Shown here: piece after piece, positions 31,447 through 41,159 of the stretch
Position numbering within the stretch: the stretch's first letter is position 1
Layout of the letters: the number at the start of each line of letters is the position of its first letter
NCBI GenBank assembly: GCA_003222975.1
Contig: QHXN01000096.1
Location: 1 to 46,384, forward strand
Origin: Acidobacteriota bacterium
GTDB lineage: Bacteria; Acidobacteriota; Blastocatellia; Pyrinomonadales; Pyrinomonadaceae
Direction of reading: 5' to 3'
DNA: 46,384 nt
Notes under the pieces: generated by a model
What the model was told of the DNA's origin: nothing
What the model saw: only the letters and a program-made list of their open reading frames with translations
The model's database searches: none
Translations under genes and position numbers: made by a program

Positions 31447-33555
31447 ATGTCTGCAAAGAGATTGTCCAACATCTCTGTCAAGAGATTGTCCCACGTCCTG
31501 CTCCTCGTCCTGGCTTTCACGACGGCATACCTGGCGCAGACCGCGCGCCACCCGCTCAGACTCGACGACGTGGCCCGCCTGCGCGAAGTGCGCGACCCGC
31601 AGGTCTCGCCCGAAGGGCAGTGGGTGGCTTACGTCGTCGCGACCGTTGACACGAAAGAGGACAAGACCAACTCGCACATCTGGATGGTCGGCTACGACGG
31701 CCAACACGACCGCCAGATAACCTTCAGCCAGGACAGCGAAACGTCGCCGCGCTGGAGTCCCGACGGAAAGTATCTCTCCTTCACTTCGTCCCGCCCCGGC
31801 AAGGCCAGGGGCAGCCAGGTGTGGCTGCTCGACCGCAGCGGCGGTGAGGCGATGCAGCTCACCGAGTTGAAAGGCCGCTTGCAGGGTTACGAATGGTCGC
31901 CGGACTCGAAGCGCCTGGCGCTCGTCGTCGGCGACCCCGACCCGGAGGCCGACGCCACCCCCAGCCCCACGCCGCAGGGCGGCGGCAGCGCCCCGGCCAC
32001 GCCCAGAGCGCCCAAGCCGATTGTGATTGATCGCTACCATTACAAGCAGGACGTGCAAGGCTACCTCCTCTCCGGTCGCCACACATACATCTACCTCTAC
32101 GACATCGCGACGCAGAAGCTGGAGCGTCTGACCACGGGCAAGTGGGACGAGTCCTCGCCCTCCTGGTCGCCCGACGGCAGCCGCGTCGCGTTCATGAGCA
32201 ACCACTCCGACGACCCCGACCGCGACCCCATCGCGCAGCTCTTCGTCGCCGAGGCGAAGCCGGGCGCGACTGAAAAGCTTCTGACGCAGCCGACCGACCG
32301 CGCCGGGCGCTCGCGCCCCGAATGGAGTCCCGACGGAAAGTGGATCGCATTCATCGAGGGCGACGAGAGGAAATACAGCGCTTACAACATGGAGCACCTG
32401 TCGCTCGTGCCCTCGGACGGCGGCAGCGCCCCCGCGCGTGTCAAAGGCGTGGAGGAGCTGGATCGCGGCGTCTCGTCGCCGTACTTCGGTGCGGACGGGA
32501 AATCAATCAGCTTCCTCGTAGCCGACGACCGCTCGGTCTATCCGGCGCGCGTGAGCCTCTCCGGCGGCGTCGTCGAGCGACTGCTTCCGCCGCCCGTCGT
32601 CGTGTCCAGTTGGGCGAACGCCAAAGGGCGCGTCGCCGCGCTTTCGGGCAGCGACACGCAGCCGACGGAAGTCTATGCGCTCGACGACGGCTCCGCGCGC
32701 CGGCTCACGCACCAGAACGACCCGCTCATGGCCGAGCTTGAGGTCGCGCCCACGGAAGAAGTCAGCTTCAAGAGCAAAGACGGCACGGAGGTTCACGGCC
32801 TTCTGACCAAGCCCGTCGGCTACGTCGCCGGAACGCGTGTCCCGCTGCTGCTCCGCATCCACGGCGGCCCCAACGGACAGGATCAGCACTCCTTCAGCGT
32901 CGAGCGGCAGTGGTTCGCCGCGAACGGCTACGCGGTGCTGACGGTGAACTACCGCGGCAGCGCCGGGCGCGGCCAGAAATACTCGCGCGCCATCTTCGCC
33001 GACTGGGGCCATTACGAAGTCGAAGACCTGGAGGCCGGCGTGGATCACGTCATCCAGATGGGCGTCGCCGACCCGGAGCGTCTGGGAGTCGGCGGCTGGA
33101 GCTACGGCGCGATTCTGACCGACTACATGATCGCCACCGACCCGCGCTTCAAAGCCGCGACGAGCGGCGCGGGCACGGCCTTCACCGTCGCCTTCTACGG
33201 CACGGATCAGTACATCACTCAGTACGATTACGAGATCGGCCCGCCCTGGAACCCGAAGGCGTGGGAGACCTACCAGAAAATCTCCTACCCCTTCCTTCAC
33301 GCCGACCGCATCAAGACGCCGACGCTGTTCTTAGGCGGCGAGCGCGACTTCAACGTGCCCGTGCAGGGCAGTCAGCAGATGTACCAGGCTTTGCGGAGCC
33401 TCGGCGTTGACACGCAACTCGTGATCTACCCCAACGAGTTTCACGGCATCCAACGTCCGAGCTACATCCGCGACCGCTACGAACGCTACGTGGCCTGGTA
33501 CGACAAGTACGTGAAGAAGGCCACACCGGCGGCAACCACGACCGCGACGCGCTAG
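31447..33555 (+). CDS. Exported S9 family prolyl oligopeptidase-like peptidase
   Basis: A 702-residue serine peptidase. A signal-like hydrophobic segment (VLLLVLAFTTAYLAQ) is followed by a beta-propeller made of repeats such as PRWSPDGKYLSFTSSR and PSWSPDGSRVAFMSN (TolB/PD40-like), and a C-terminal alpha/beta hydrolase. The catalytic triad is Ser552 in GGWSYGA, Asp634 in GERDFNVP and His666 in NEFHGI. Members cleave short peptides, often dipeptidyl or acylaminoacyl substrates, in the periplasm. The Shine-Dalgarno GGGAGG is about 13 bases before ATG, which is rather far. An extra Pro/Thr-rich insert at about 175-195 links propeller blades. The gene stands alone behind its own promoter. Confidence 0.92.
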   Translation: MSAKRLSNISVKRLSHVLLLVLAFTTAYLAQTARHPLRLDDVARLREVRDPQVSPEGQWVAYVVATVDTKEDKTNSHIWMVGYDGQHDRQITFSQDSETSPRWSPDGKYLSFTSSRPGKARGSQVWLLDRSGGEAMQLTELKGRLQGYEWSPDSKRLALVVGDPDPEADATPSPTPQGGGSAPATPRAPKPIVIDRYHYKQDVQGYLLSGRHTYIYLYDIATQKLERLTTGKWDESSPSWSPDGSRVAFMSNHSDDPDRDPIAQLFVAEAKPGATEKLLTQPTDRAGRSRPEWSPDGKWIAFIEGDERKYSAYNMEHLSLVPSDGGSAPARVKGVEELDRGVSSPYFGADGKSISFLVADDRSVYPARVSLSGGVVERLLPPPVVVSSWANAKGRVAALSGSDTQPTEVYALDDGSARRLTHQNDPLMAELEVAPTEEVSFKSKDGTEVHGLLTKPVGYVAGTRVPLLLRIHGGPNGQDQHSFSVERQWFAANGYAVLTVNYRGSAGRGQKYSRAIFADWGHYEVEDLEAGVDHVIQMGVADPERLGVGGWSYGAILTDYMIATDPRFKAATSGAGTAFTVAFYGTDQYITQYDYEIGPPWNPKAWETYQKISYPFLHADRIKTPTLFLGGERDFNVPVQGSQQMYQALRSLGVDTQLVIYPNEFHGIQRPSYIRDRYERYVAWYDKYVKKATPAATTTATR

Positions 33556-33772
33556 TGTTTATCAACATCTCGACGAGGTGGCCGCCCCGTCGGGTTCGTT
33601 AGCAACCTCAACTCGTCCCAAAATATCTCCTGCGACACGACCCCCTCGGCGGTTCTGTTTCAAGAACTCCCTCCCGTGCCTGAAATTACGAGGCGGCAGG
33701 GAAGGGGTGCAACTTTTTAGAACCGTGCGCGTGGGTTCGAGCGCGCGGGCGGCGTCTTAGTTTGTGAGAGCG

Positions 33773-36700
33773 ATGTTAGAGCCTTCGGAATTCCAACGCG
33801 CCGAGGAGCGGCACGAGGACGTGTTCCTCGCGCGCTACGGCTCCTTGCGCGCGTGGGCGCTGCGGCTGACCGGGGGCGACGACGCGCGGGCCGAAGACCT
33901 CGTCCACGACGTGTTCGTCCAGTTCACTCTTACCCGCCCCGGCCTCGCGCGGGTGCAGAACATAGACGGCTACCTCTACACGATGCTGCGCAACCTCCAC
34001 GTGTCGCAAATGAGGCGTGAACGCCGGCGGCAAAGCCCACGCCTCGCGGTCGTCGAATACGACTCGGTCGAGGTCGCGTTGCGGGCCGCCGACCCGCGCG
34101 CGTGCGTCCGCGTGCAGGACGACCTGCGCCAGGTGTGCCGCTACGCCTGCCTGCGCAAGGAGACCTCGAAGGCCGGCAGCGTGCTCATCCTGCGCTTCAT
34201 GCACGGCTACTACCCGAGCGAGATCGCGCGCGTGATGTGCTCCTCGCGCGAGGCCGTCGAAGAGAGGTTGCGCGTCGCCCGCGACGAAGCCAGGCAGTTC
34301 CTCAAAGACCCGGCCAGCCTGCGCTTCATCGCGGGGAAGAAGTCGCCGGGGCCTTCGCCCGCGACGAACGCATCCGCGCAGTCGCCGGAGGAACTGCTCC
34401 GCGACCTGCGCCGCGCCGTCTTCGATTCGCGATGCGGCGTCTGCCTGACGGAAGAACGACTCGCGCGCCTCTACCGCGACGGCGGGCGGGGGCCGGACTG
34501 CGCGACGCTGGCGCACGCCGTGAGTTGCCCGCGTTGCATGGACGAGGTCAACCGGATTCAAGGGCTGCCGCCACTCTCCGAACGCTACCCGACCGACTCG
34601 CTCGGGGCCGAGCCGCGCCGGAAAGGTCGCGACGGCGACGACGGCAGCGACGGCCCCGGCCCCGCCGACGGCGACGGCGGCGCGACGGGGGGCGCGTCCG
34701 AGGAAGAGGCCCGCAGGTGCAGGCGGCGCGCGCGCGAAGTGTTCGAGCACCGCCCGCGTGAGTTGTGCGTCTCGGTCAACGGTCGCCCGTTGGCCGCGCA
34801 GAAGGTCGCCGCCGCGCTCAACGAGCAGAAGCTCAACGTCGGCCACGGCGAGGAGATCAACTTCGTCGAGGTCTTCAGCGAGCAGGACGTGAGGCTCATG
34901 TACCTCGACCCCGCTTCGTGGCCTGCCGACGACGAAGGCGTGTACGCGTTGAGAGTGGAGTTGAGCGACCGGCGCACGCTCGAAGCGCGACTCACCTACG
35001 CCGACTCCGCGCCCACGGTTCAGGTCATCTACCGCGACCCGCTCATGACCGCCAGGCCTGCCGCAGAACTCGACCCGTTCGAGGAGAGGGCGACGACGCA
35101 AGCGGCGTCGGACGGCGTCGAACGCCACGAGGCGTCGAACCGTCTTGGCGGCCTCGCGCGCGCGGCGTGGCGTCGGCTCTTAAAGTTGTTAGGGCGATTC
35201 GCGAATCCCTTCTCTGTTCTCAAGCCGGGCGCGTTGGCCGCCGCTCTGTCGGTGCTCGTCATCGCCGCGCTGCTCTTCACAAGGTTGTACGCGCCGCCGG
35301 TCTCTGCCGCCGCGCTGCTGCGGCGCGCGGCGGCGGCGGAAGAGTGGTTCGCCTCCGCGAGTCCCGGCCTCGTGCTTCACCGCACGGTCTTCGTTGAGGA
35401 GTTGAAGGCGGACGGGCGGAGCGTCGCCTCACGCCGCCGCGTCGAGGTGTGGCAGGGGGCGAGCGGCATCAGGCTACGGCGTCTCTACGACGAGCAGGGC
35501 AGGCTGGTCGCGGGCGAGTGGGCGAAGTCTGACGGCACGGCGACCGTTTTCCGGCGAGGCGCGACGCCCGCCGAGACCGGCGCGGCCACGGTCGGCTCGT
35601 TGCTCGAAGCGGGCGAAGCCTGGCGCATCGAGCCTTCGGCCAAAAGCTTTTCCGCGCTCGGCGCGGCAGGCAGTGGGCTGAAGGTGGAAGAAGGACTCGG
35701 AACTTACGTCGTCGGCTACGAGGCCGCGCCCGCGTCCGAAGGCGTGCTGCGTGCGGCGCTCTGGCTGAACAAGGCCGACCTCCACGCCTTCAGGATGACG
35801 CTCGACGTGCGGCGCGGCGGCGCGGCGATTGAGTACCGATTCATCGAAGGCGGCTTCGAGAAACGGCGGGCGGAGGATGTGCCGCCGGGCGTCTATCAAC
35901 TCGAACCCGAACTGCTCGACGCGCCAGCGGGGCCAGGCGCGGGGAACGAATCGAGAATGCAGGGCGACGCGCGCTCTCACCCCTCGGCCAGCGCCGCGCA
36001 GCCGCCGGCAGTCGCTTCCGCGGAACTGGAAGTCGAGGTGGCATACCTACTCAATCAGATCAAGGCGAATCTCGGCGAGCAGGTCAGCGTGGGGCGGACG
36101 ACAGGAGGCGCTCTGCGCGTCGAGGCCCTCGTCGAGTCCGAGGAGCGCAAAGAAGCGATTCTTCGCGCCCTCGGCCCAGTTCTCAACAACCCCGCGGTCG
36201 TCGTTGAAGTGGACACGGTAGCCGAGGCGTTGGAGAGGCGGCGGGAGGCGGAGGCCGCCCCGCCGAAAGTGACCGAGCGCGAGGTCAGCGTGCGCGCGGG
36301 CCGCTTCCCTGCGGATGCCGAGCTGCGCGCACACTTCGCGGCGCGACTTGCCGACACAGGTCGCGTGGACGATGAGATCAAGCAGTTCGCCGCGCGCGCC
36401 ATGAGCCACTCGCGCCAGGCTCTGCTTCAAGCCTCGGCGCTCAAACGCTTGGCCGACAGGTTCACGCCTGCCGAATCGCGCTCGCTCGGCGCGGACGCGC
36501 GCGCCAAGTGGCTCTCGATGATCCGCGAGCACGCCGAAGCCTACCGGCGCGAGGTCGAGGCGCTGAATACACAACTCGGCACGGTCTTCCACGCTGGCGG
36601 GCAGGAAGCTCCTGCCGAGGCCATGGGCGATGAGAACGTCGCGCAGGCCGCCGAGCGTCTGCTCCGTTTGAGCTACGAGCGGGACGGCGCGGTGCGCTCC

Positions 36701-36820
36701 GCCTTCACCGTCTCGGAGGAAGGCGGGGCGGCGTCGGCCATCAAGTCGCCGCAGTTCTGGCAGAAGCTCGCCGCGTCCGAGAGGCTCGCGTCGGCGATTC
36801 AGCAGGCTTACGAGCGCTGA
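33773..36820 (+). CDS. ECF-like sigma factor fused to a zinc-finger-like segment, a membrane helix and a large extracytoplasmic domain
   Basis: A protein of about 1015 residues (GTG at 33764 would add three). The N-terminus has sigma region 2 (RYGSLRAWALRLTGGDDARA, then YLYTMLRNLHVSQMRRERRRQ) and a region 4-like helix-turn-helix (LRFMHGYYPSEIARVMCSS, EAVEERLRVARDEA). Cys221/Cys224 (CGVC) and His248-Cys252-Cys255 (HAVSCPRC, HxxxCxxC) follow, the motif of zinc-binding anti-sigma domains. After a charged linker and a Gly/Asp-rich stretch, one membrane helix (about 485-505, AALSVLVIAALLFTRLYA) leads to some 500 extracytoplasmic residues: a beta-rich part perhaps like the LolA/RseB fold, then helical segments. 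Sigma and its inhibitor may be on one chain. The gene has no strong Shine-Dalgarno. Confidence 0.75.
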   Translation: MLEPSEFQRAEERHEDVFLARYGSLRAWALRLTGGDDARAEDLVHDVFVQFTLTRPGLARVQNIDGYLYTMLRNLHVSQMRRERRRQSPRLAVVEYDSVEVALRAADPRACVRVQDDLRQVCRYACLRKETSKAGSVLILRFMHGYYPSEIARVMCSSREAVEERLRVARDEARQFLKDPASLRFIAGKKSPGPSPATNASAQSPEELLRDLRRAVFDSRCGVCLTEERLARLYRDGGRGPDCATLAHAVSCPRCMDEVNRIQGLPPLSERYPTDSLGAEPRRKGRDGDDGSDGPGPADGDGGATGGASEEEARRCRRRAREVFEHRPRELCVSVNGRPLAAQKVAAALNEQKLNVGHGEEINFVEVFSEQDVRLMYLDPASWPADDEGVYALRVELSDRRTLEARLTYADSAPTVQVIYRDPLMTARPAAELDPFEERATTQAASDGVERHEASNRLGGLARAAWRRLLKLLGRFANPFSVLKPGALAAALSVLVIAALLFTRLYAPPVSAAALLRRAAAAEEWFASASPGLVLHRTVFVEELKADGRSVASRRRVEVWQGASGIRLRRLYDEQGRLVAGEWAKSDGTATVFRRGATPAETGAATVGSLLEAGEAWRIEPSAKSFSALGAAGSGLKVEEGLGTYVVGYEAAPASEGVLRAALWLNKADLHAFRMTLDVRRGGAAIEYRFIEGGFEKRRAEDVPPGVYQLEPELLDAPAGPGAGNESRMQGDARSHPSASAAQPPAVASAELEVEVAYLLNQIKANLGEQVSVGRTTGGALRVEALVESEERKEAILRALGPVLNNPAVVVEVDTVAEALERRREAEAAPPKVTEREVSVRAGRFPADAELRAHFAARLADTGRVDDEIKQFAARAMSHSRQALLQASALKRLADRFTPAESRSLGADARAKWLSMIREHAEAYRREVEALNTQLGTVFHAGGQEAPAEAMGDENVAQAAERLLRLSYERDGAVRSAFTVSEEGGAASAIKSPQFWQKLAASERLASAIQQAYER

Positions 36821-36866
36821 GTCGCCGCGCGATGAAGAAAAGTAATACCGAGTTGCGATGAAAGGA

Positions 36867-36937
36867 GGGTTCAGAGTTCAAGCTTTAGCTTGCTCCCTCC
36901 TTCGAGAATAACAAGCTCAAGCCTGAACTCTGAACCC
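36867..36937. repeat. Heptamer-built hairpin element, family C
   Basis: Inverted repeat with 26-base arms matching at 24 positions around a 19-base loop. The outer arm begins GGGTTCA, GAGTTCA, then AGCTTTA and GCTTG, again in 7-base steps. It lies between the sigma fusion gene and the barrel protein gene. Unlike the A, B and D elements it is outside the sugar locus. Confidence 0.8.
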
Positions 36938-37045
36938 CCACCCTCTTTGCTGCTCGGTATAAGATGCGCGGTCGCCGCCGGCGTCGCGCTCTCGCAGGGG
37001 GTTGTCGTCATCGAACCTGGGAATCAGAATAAGGAGGAAACATTC

Positions 37046-37771
37046 ATGCGCATGCTTCATCTCACGGCATACGTTTTCGCACTGGCGCTTCTAATCTGCG
37101 GCGCTCAGCGCGCGCAGGCGCAGGGCGTCGAACATGGGTGGGAGATGGGCGGCCAGTTCTCGGCCTTTAGTGTTACGAACGGGCGAGCGAATGTGACGAC
37201 TGTCGTGCCGTGCATAGCGCCCTGCGCACTCACGACCACAACTACGACCACGGAGGGTCGCGCGACCGATCCGGGCTTCGGCGCGCGCGTCGGCTACAAC
37301 GTCTCGCGCTACTTCGCGGTCGAAGCCGAAACGAACTTCTTCCCGCGAGAGCGCGGCCTGAGCGACAACGGCTTCAACGGCGGGCGCAAGACGCAAGGTC
37401 TGTTCGGCGTGAAGGTCGGGCGGCGCTACGACAAGTTCGGCGTCTTCGCCAAGGCCCGCCCCGGCTTCGTCCGCTTCAGTCAGGGCGACTTTACCTCGAA
37501 CGGCAACGCCTGCATCTTGAGCTTCCCCCAGCCCATCGGCTGCTTCGCGCCGAAGGGCCGCACCGACTTCGCGTTCGACGCGGGCGGCGTCCTGGAGCTT
37601 TACCCGTCGGCGCACGCCTTCGTCCGCTTCGACGCGGGCGACACCGTTCTCCGTTCGGGCGATCACCTCGCTCCCGTCACCGTCCCGAACCGCGGCACGT
37701 TCGCCGTCGGCGTCGGGAGTAACACCACGCACAACTTCCAGGGCAGCGTCGGCGTCGGCTTCAGATTCTGA
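37046..37771 (+). CDS. Outer-membrane beta-barrel protein
   Basis: A 241-residue protein with a signal peptide (LTAYVFALALLICGAQRAQAQ) and alternating amphipathic strands: FGARVGYNVSRYFAVEAETNFF, GLFGVKVGRRYDKFGVFAKARPGF and VRFDAGDTV, ending in the aromatic GVGFRF that outer-membrane insertion machinery recognises. It resembles small OmpA/OprF-type eight-stranded barrels without a peptidoglycan domain. An insert rich in Thr plus two Cys pairs (PCIAPC; CILSFPQPIGC) may form disulfide-stabilised loops. GGAGG lies 8 bases before ATG 37046. It is 26 bases before the second TonB receptor gene and probably shares its transcript. Confidence 0.8.
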   Translation: MRMLHLTAYVFALALLICGAQRAQAQGVEHGWEMGGQFSAFSVTNGRANVTTVVPCIAPCALTTTTTTTEGRATDPGFGARVGYNVSRYFAVEAETNFFPRERGLSDNGFNGGRKTQGLFGVKVGRRYDKFGVFAKARPGFVRFSQGDFTSNGNACILSFPQPIGCFAPKGRTDFAFDAGGVLELYPSAHAFVRFDAGDTVLRSGDHLAPVTVPNRGTFAVGVGSNTTHNFQGSVGVGFRF

Positions 37772-37797
37772 AAGACTGCGACCTTCGGCGGCGAGCG

Positions 37798-40700
37798 ATG
37801 ACGACTCACGCGAAAAAATGGGGTGCGGACGTGCGGCTCGCTTTCGCGCTGGCGGCCCTCCTCTTCGCGGCTGCGGCCTGGGCTGGCGTGCCTGCCGCGC
37901 GCGCACAGTCGCCCGCGGCCACGCTCGGCGGGACGGTGCTCGACGAGCAAGGGGCCGTCGTGCCCGCGGTCGAGATCACGGTCTTGAACCTGAGCACCGC
38001 CGTGCAGAGGCACGCGGCGACGGACGGCGCGGGCGCGTTCGTCGTCCCGCTGCTGCCGCCGGGCCGCTACACTCTGACGGCGCAGCGCGATGGCTTCGCC
38101 ACGCTCGAAGTCAGAGAGATCGTCCTCAAAGTCGGCGACCGCCAGGCGCTCCGCATTCGCCTCCGCGTGGGCGAGGTCGGCGAGTACGTGACGGTCTTCG
38201 ACGCCGTGTCGTCGGGCGTCGAGCAGTCGGCCTCGGCCTCGGTCTCGACAGTCGTCAATCGCCAGTTCGTCGAGAACTTGCCCCTGAACGGTCGGAGCTT
38301 CCAGTCGCTGTTTGAACTGACGCCCGGCGCGGTGCTCACACGCGCCAGCTTCAACGAGCAGGGGCAGTTCAGCGTCAACGGCCAGCGCGCCAACGCCAAC
38401 TACTTCACCGTGGACGGCGTCTCGGCCAACGTCGGCGTGAGCGCCGGCGCGTCGCCGGGGCAGGCGGCGGCAGGCGGCCTGCCGGCGTTGACCGTGCTCG
38501 GCGGGGCCAACAATCTCGTCTCGCTCGACGCGCTCGAAGAGTTCAGGCTGCTCACCTCGTCCTACGCCCCGGAGTTCGGGCGCACGCCCGGCGCGCAGGT
38601 CGCCGTCGCCACGCGTTCGGGCACGAACGAGCTGCACGGCTCCGCCTTCGAGTACTTCCGCAACGACGCGCTCGACGCCAACGACTGGTTCGCCAACAGC
38701 CGCGGCCTCAGCCGCCCGGCCATCCGCCAGAACGACTTCGGCGCGACACTCGGCGGCCCCGTCGCGCGCAACCGCGCCTTCTTCTTCCTCTCCTATGAGG
38801 GCATGCGCCTGCGCCAGCCGCAGGTCGCGCTCACAGAGGTGCCTTCCGCCGCGTCGAGGGCCAGCGCGCCCGCGCAGGTGCGCCCACTCCTCAACGCCTT
38901 CCCCGTGCCGAACGGCGCTGACCTAGGCGACGGCTTCGCCGAGTTCGCCGCGAGCTACTCCGACCCTTCGAGGTTCGACGCCGCGAGTGCCCGCCTGGAC
39001 TACGTCGCGACCGACAACCTCACGCTCTTCGCGCGCCTCAACCGCGCGCCCTCGCGCACCTCGCAGCGCGGCGGCGTCAACTCCCCCGTCACGGGCGGCC
39101 AGAGCCTGAACACCGTCAGCCGCACGGCGCTCGACACCGAGACGCTGACCGCCGGCGCGACCGCGGCGCTGACCCCACGCGTCACGGGCGACCTGCGCTT
39201 CAACCGGAGCCGCGCGCGCGGCGAGACGGCGCTCGCGCTCGACGACTTCGGCGGGGCCGCGGTGCCCGACGCGGCGCTCTTGTTCCCGCCCTTCGCGCGG
39301 CCCGACACTTCGGGCTTCCAGGTCTTGCTCAGCGGCGGTCTCAACTCCGGCTTCGGCGTGGGCAAGAGCGTCAACAACCTTCAGCGGCAGCTCAACCTCG
39401 TCGGCAACCTGTCGGTCGTCGCGGGCGCGCACGAGCTGAAGTTCGGACTCGACTACCGACGCCTCTCGCCCATCTACGGCCCGCTCAGCTACGCCCAGTC
39501 GGTCGTCTTCGGCGACTCGGAGGCGAACGGGGTCGTCGCCGCCGTCCAGACGGGCCGCGCCTTCCAAGTCCGTGTCAACGCCGACGCCGGGCCGCGCCTG
39601 CCCGTCTTCACCAACCTCTCGGCCTACGCGCAGGACGCCGCACGCGTCACGCCGCGCCTGACCGTCGTCTATGGCCTGCGCTGGGAACTCAACCCGCCGC
39701 CCTCGGAAAGTAGCGGCAACTACCCCGCCGCGCTCACGGGGCTGACGGGCGGCGGCGACTCCGTCCTCAGCGGCGCGGGCGTCGGGAGCAGCAACCTCGC
39801 GCTTGCGCCGCGCGGGACTCCGCTCTGGCAAACGACCCACACAAACTTCGCGCCCCGTGCCGGGGCCGCCTACTTATTTTCGCCGAAGAGAGGAACGCTT
39901 CTGCGCGGCGGCCTCGGCGTCTTCTACGACATGGGCACGGGGCAGGCGGCGCAAGCCTTCGGCAGCGTCTTCCCCTTCACGTCGGAGAAGCTGCTCGCGA
40001 ACGTCTCGTTCCCGCTCGACCCTCAGACTGCGCAGCCGCCGCCCATCAGCCTCGACCCGCCCTACGGAACCATCTACGCCTTCGCGCCCGACCTCCGGCT
40101 TCCACTCACCTTCCAGTGGAGCGTGGCCGCCGAGCAGCCCCTCGGCAGTCATCAACTCCTCTCGGTCGCTTACGTCGGCGCTGCCGGGCGGCGACTGCTC
40201 AGGCAGACGGCACTGCTCAGGCCCAACCCGAAGTTCACCGTCGTCCGCCTGACGACCAACAGCAGTGCGTCCGACTACCACGCCCTTCAGGCCGAATACG
40301 CGCGCCGTCTCTCCAAGGGCTTGCAGGCACACGTCTCCTACACCTGGTCGCACTCGATTGACGACGACTCGGACGACTCCTCGAACCTGCTCTTCACGGG
40401 GACGCTCGACCATCGCGCCGAGCGCGGCCCTTCCACCTTCGACGTGCGCCACTCGCTCGTCGGCGCGTTGACATACGACCTGCCGCGGCCCGGCGCGGGC
40501 GCACATGCGCGCCCCGTCTTGGGCGGCTGGTCGCTCGACGCGATCTTTCGCGCGCGCACCGCCACGCCGGTCAACGTGCTCCAGACGACGGGCGTCGTGG
40601 TCGGCGACCTCGTCGAGGCGCGACACCCAGACCTCGTCGGGGGCGCCCCCGTCTATCTGGACGACCCGCGTGCTCCGGGTGGGAGCCGATTGAACCCCGC

Positions 40701-41028
40701 GGCCTTCCGCCCTCTGACCGTGGGGCAGGGGACGCTCGGTCGCAATGCCCTGCGCGGCTTCGGCCTCTCGCAGCTCGACTTGGCCGTGCGCCGCCGGTTC
40801 ACCATCACCGAGCGCGTCCGCCTGCAACTCCGGGCAGAGTTCTTCAACGTCTTCAACCACCCGAACTTCGGCGACCCCGCGGGCGACATCAGCAGCCGCC
40901 TCTTCGGGCGGAGCACGCAGACGCTCGCACGCAGCCTCGGCGCGGGCGGCGTCAATGGCGGCCTCAGCCCGCTCTACCAGGTCGGCGGCCCGCGCTCGAT
41001 ACAGCTCGCGCTGCGGCTCGGTTTCTAA
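37798..41028 (+). CDS. Oar-like TonB-dependent outer-membrane receptor (second copy)
   Basis: A 1076-residue receptor. Signal peptide (FALAALLFAAAAWAGVPAARAQS), then the carboxypeptidase-regulatory domain (ATLGGTVLDEQGAVVPAVEITV), a plug (VNRQFVENLPLNGRSFQSLF, VNGQRANANYFTVDG) and a barrel ending LALRLGF. It is only distantly like the receptor at 5061, is about 165 residues shorter, and has no LacI-type operator upstream, so its ligand is probably different. Neighbours are the small barrel protein upstream and a PadR regulator downstream; neither names a substrate. The Shine-Dalgarno is weak (GCGAG). Confidence 0.9.
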   Translation: MTTHAKKWGADVRLAFALAALLFAAAAWAGVPAARAQSPAATLGGTVLDEQGAVVPAVEITVLNLSTAVQRHAATDGAGAFVVPLLPPGRYTLTAQRDGFATLEVREIVLKVGDRQALRIRLRVGEVGEYVTVFDAVSSGVEQSASASVSTVVNRQFVENLPLNGRSFQSLFELTPGAVLTRASFNEQGQFSVNGQRANANYFTVDGVSANVGVSAGASPGQAAAGGLPALTVLGGANNLVSLDALEEFRLLTSSYAPEFGRTPGAQVAVATRSGTNELHGSAFEYFRNDALDANDWFANSRGLSRPAIRQNDFGATLGGPVARNRAFFFLSYEGMRLRQPQVALTEVPSAASRASAPAQVRPLLNAFPVPNGADLGDGFAEFAASYSDPSRFDAASARLDYVATDNLTLFARLNRAPSRTSQRGGVNSPVTGGQSLNTVSRTALDTETLTAGATAALTPRVTGDLRFNRSRARGETALALDDFGGAAVPDAALLFPPFARPDTSGFQVLLSGGLNSGFGVGKSVNNLQRQLNLVGNLSVVAGAHELKFGLDYRRLSPIYGPLSYAQSVVFGDSEANGVVAAVQTGRAFQVRVNADAGPRLPVFTNLSAYAQDAARVTPRLTVVYGLRWELNPPPSESSGNYPAALTGLTGGGDSVLSGAGVGSSNLALAPRGTPLWQTTHTNFAPRAGAAYLFSPKRGTLLRGGLGVFYDMGTGQAAQAFGSVFPFTSEKLLANVSFPLDPQTAQPPPISLDPPYGTIYAFAPDLRLPLTFQWSVAAEQPLGSHQLLSVAYVGAAGRRLLRQTALLRPNPKFTVVRLTTNSSASDYHALQAEYARRLSKGLQAHVSYTWSHSIDDDSDDSSNLLFTGTLDHRAERGPSTFDVRHSLVGALTYDLPRPGAGAHARPVLGGWSLDAIFRARTATPVNVLQTTGVVVGDLVEARHPDLVGGAPVYLDDPRAPGGSRLNPAAFRPLTVGQGTLGRNALRGFGLSQLDLAVRRRFTITERVRLQLRAEFFNVFNHPNFGDPAGDISSRLFGRSTQTLARSLGAGGVNGGLSPLYQVGGPRSIQLALRLGF

Positions 41029-41089
41029 AAATGAGGTCGGCTTCCGCGTCGCGGATTACGACCCGCGCCCGCCGCCCGCCCGCCATGCC

Positions 41090-41118
41090 TTGACAGTCTA
41101 GGCGTCACCCGCTACCAT
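41090..41118 (+). promoter_or_regulatory. Promoter and possible operator of the padR gene
   Basis: TTGACA (41090-41095), 17 bases, TACCAT (41113-41118). The motif TCTAGG occurs at 41097-41102 between the boxes and again at 41130-41135, and CCTA/TAGG forms a dyad in between, so PadR may bind here and repress itself. The promoter is fairly clear; the operator is inferred. Confidence 0.5.
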
Positions 41119-41159
41119 GCCTAATCATTCTAGGTATCATCGGCTGGCCGGAGGTGTCA

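Noticed and set aside
33735..33760. tRNA-like GGTTCGA loop upstream of the sigma fusion gene
   Set aside because: No acceptor stem, D arm or anticodon arm can be assembled around it.
37220..37262. Run of Thr codons in the barrel protein as a possible phase-variable tract
   Set aside because: The codons are mixed (ACG, ACC, ACA, ACT), so there is no long uniform repeat for slippage.
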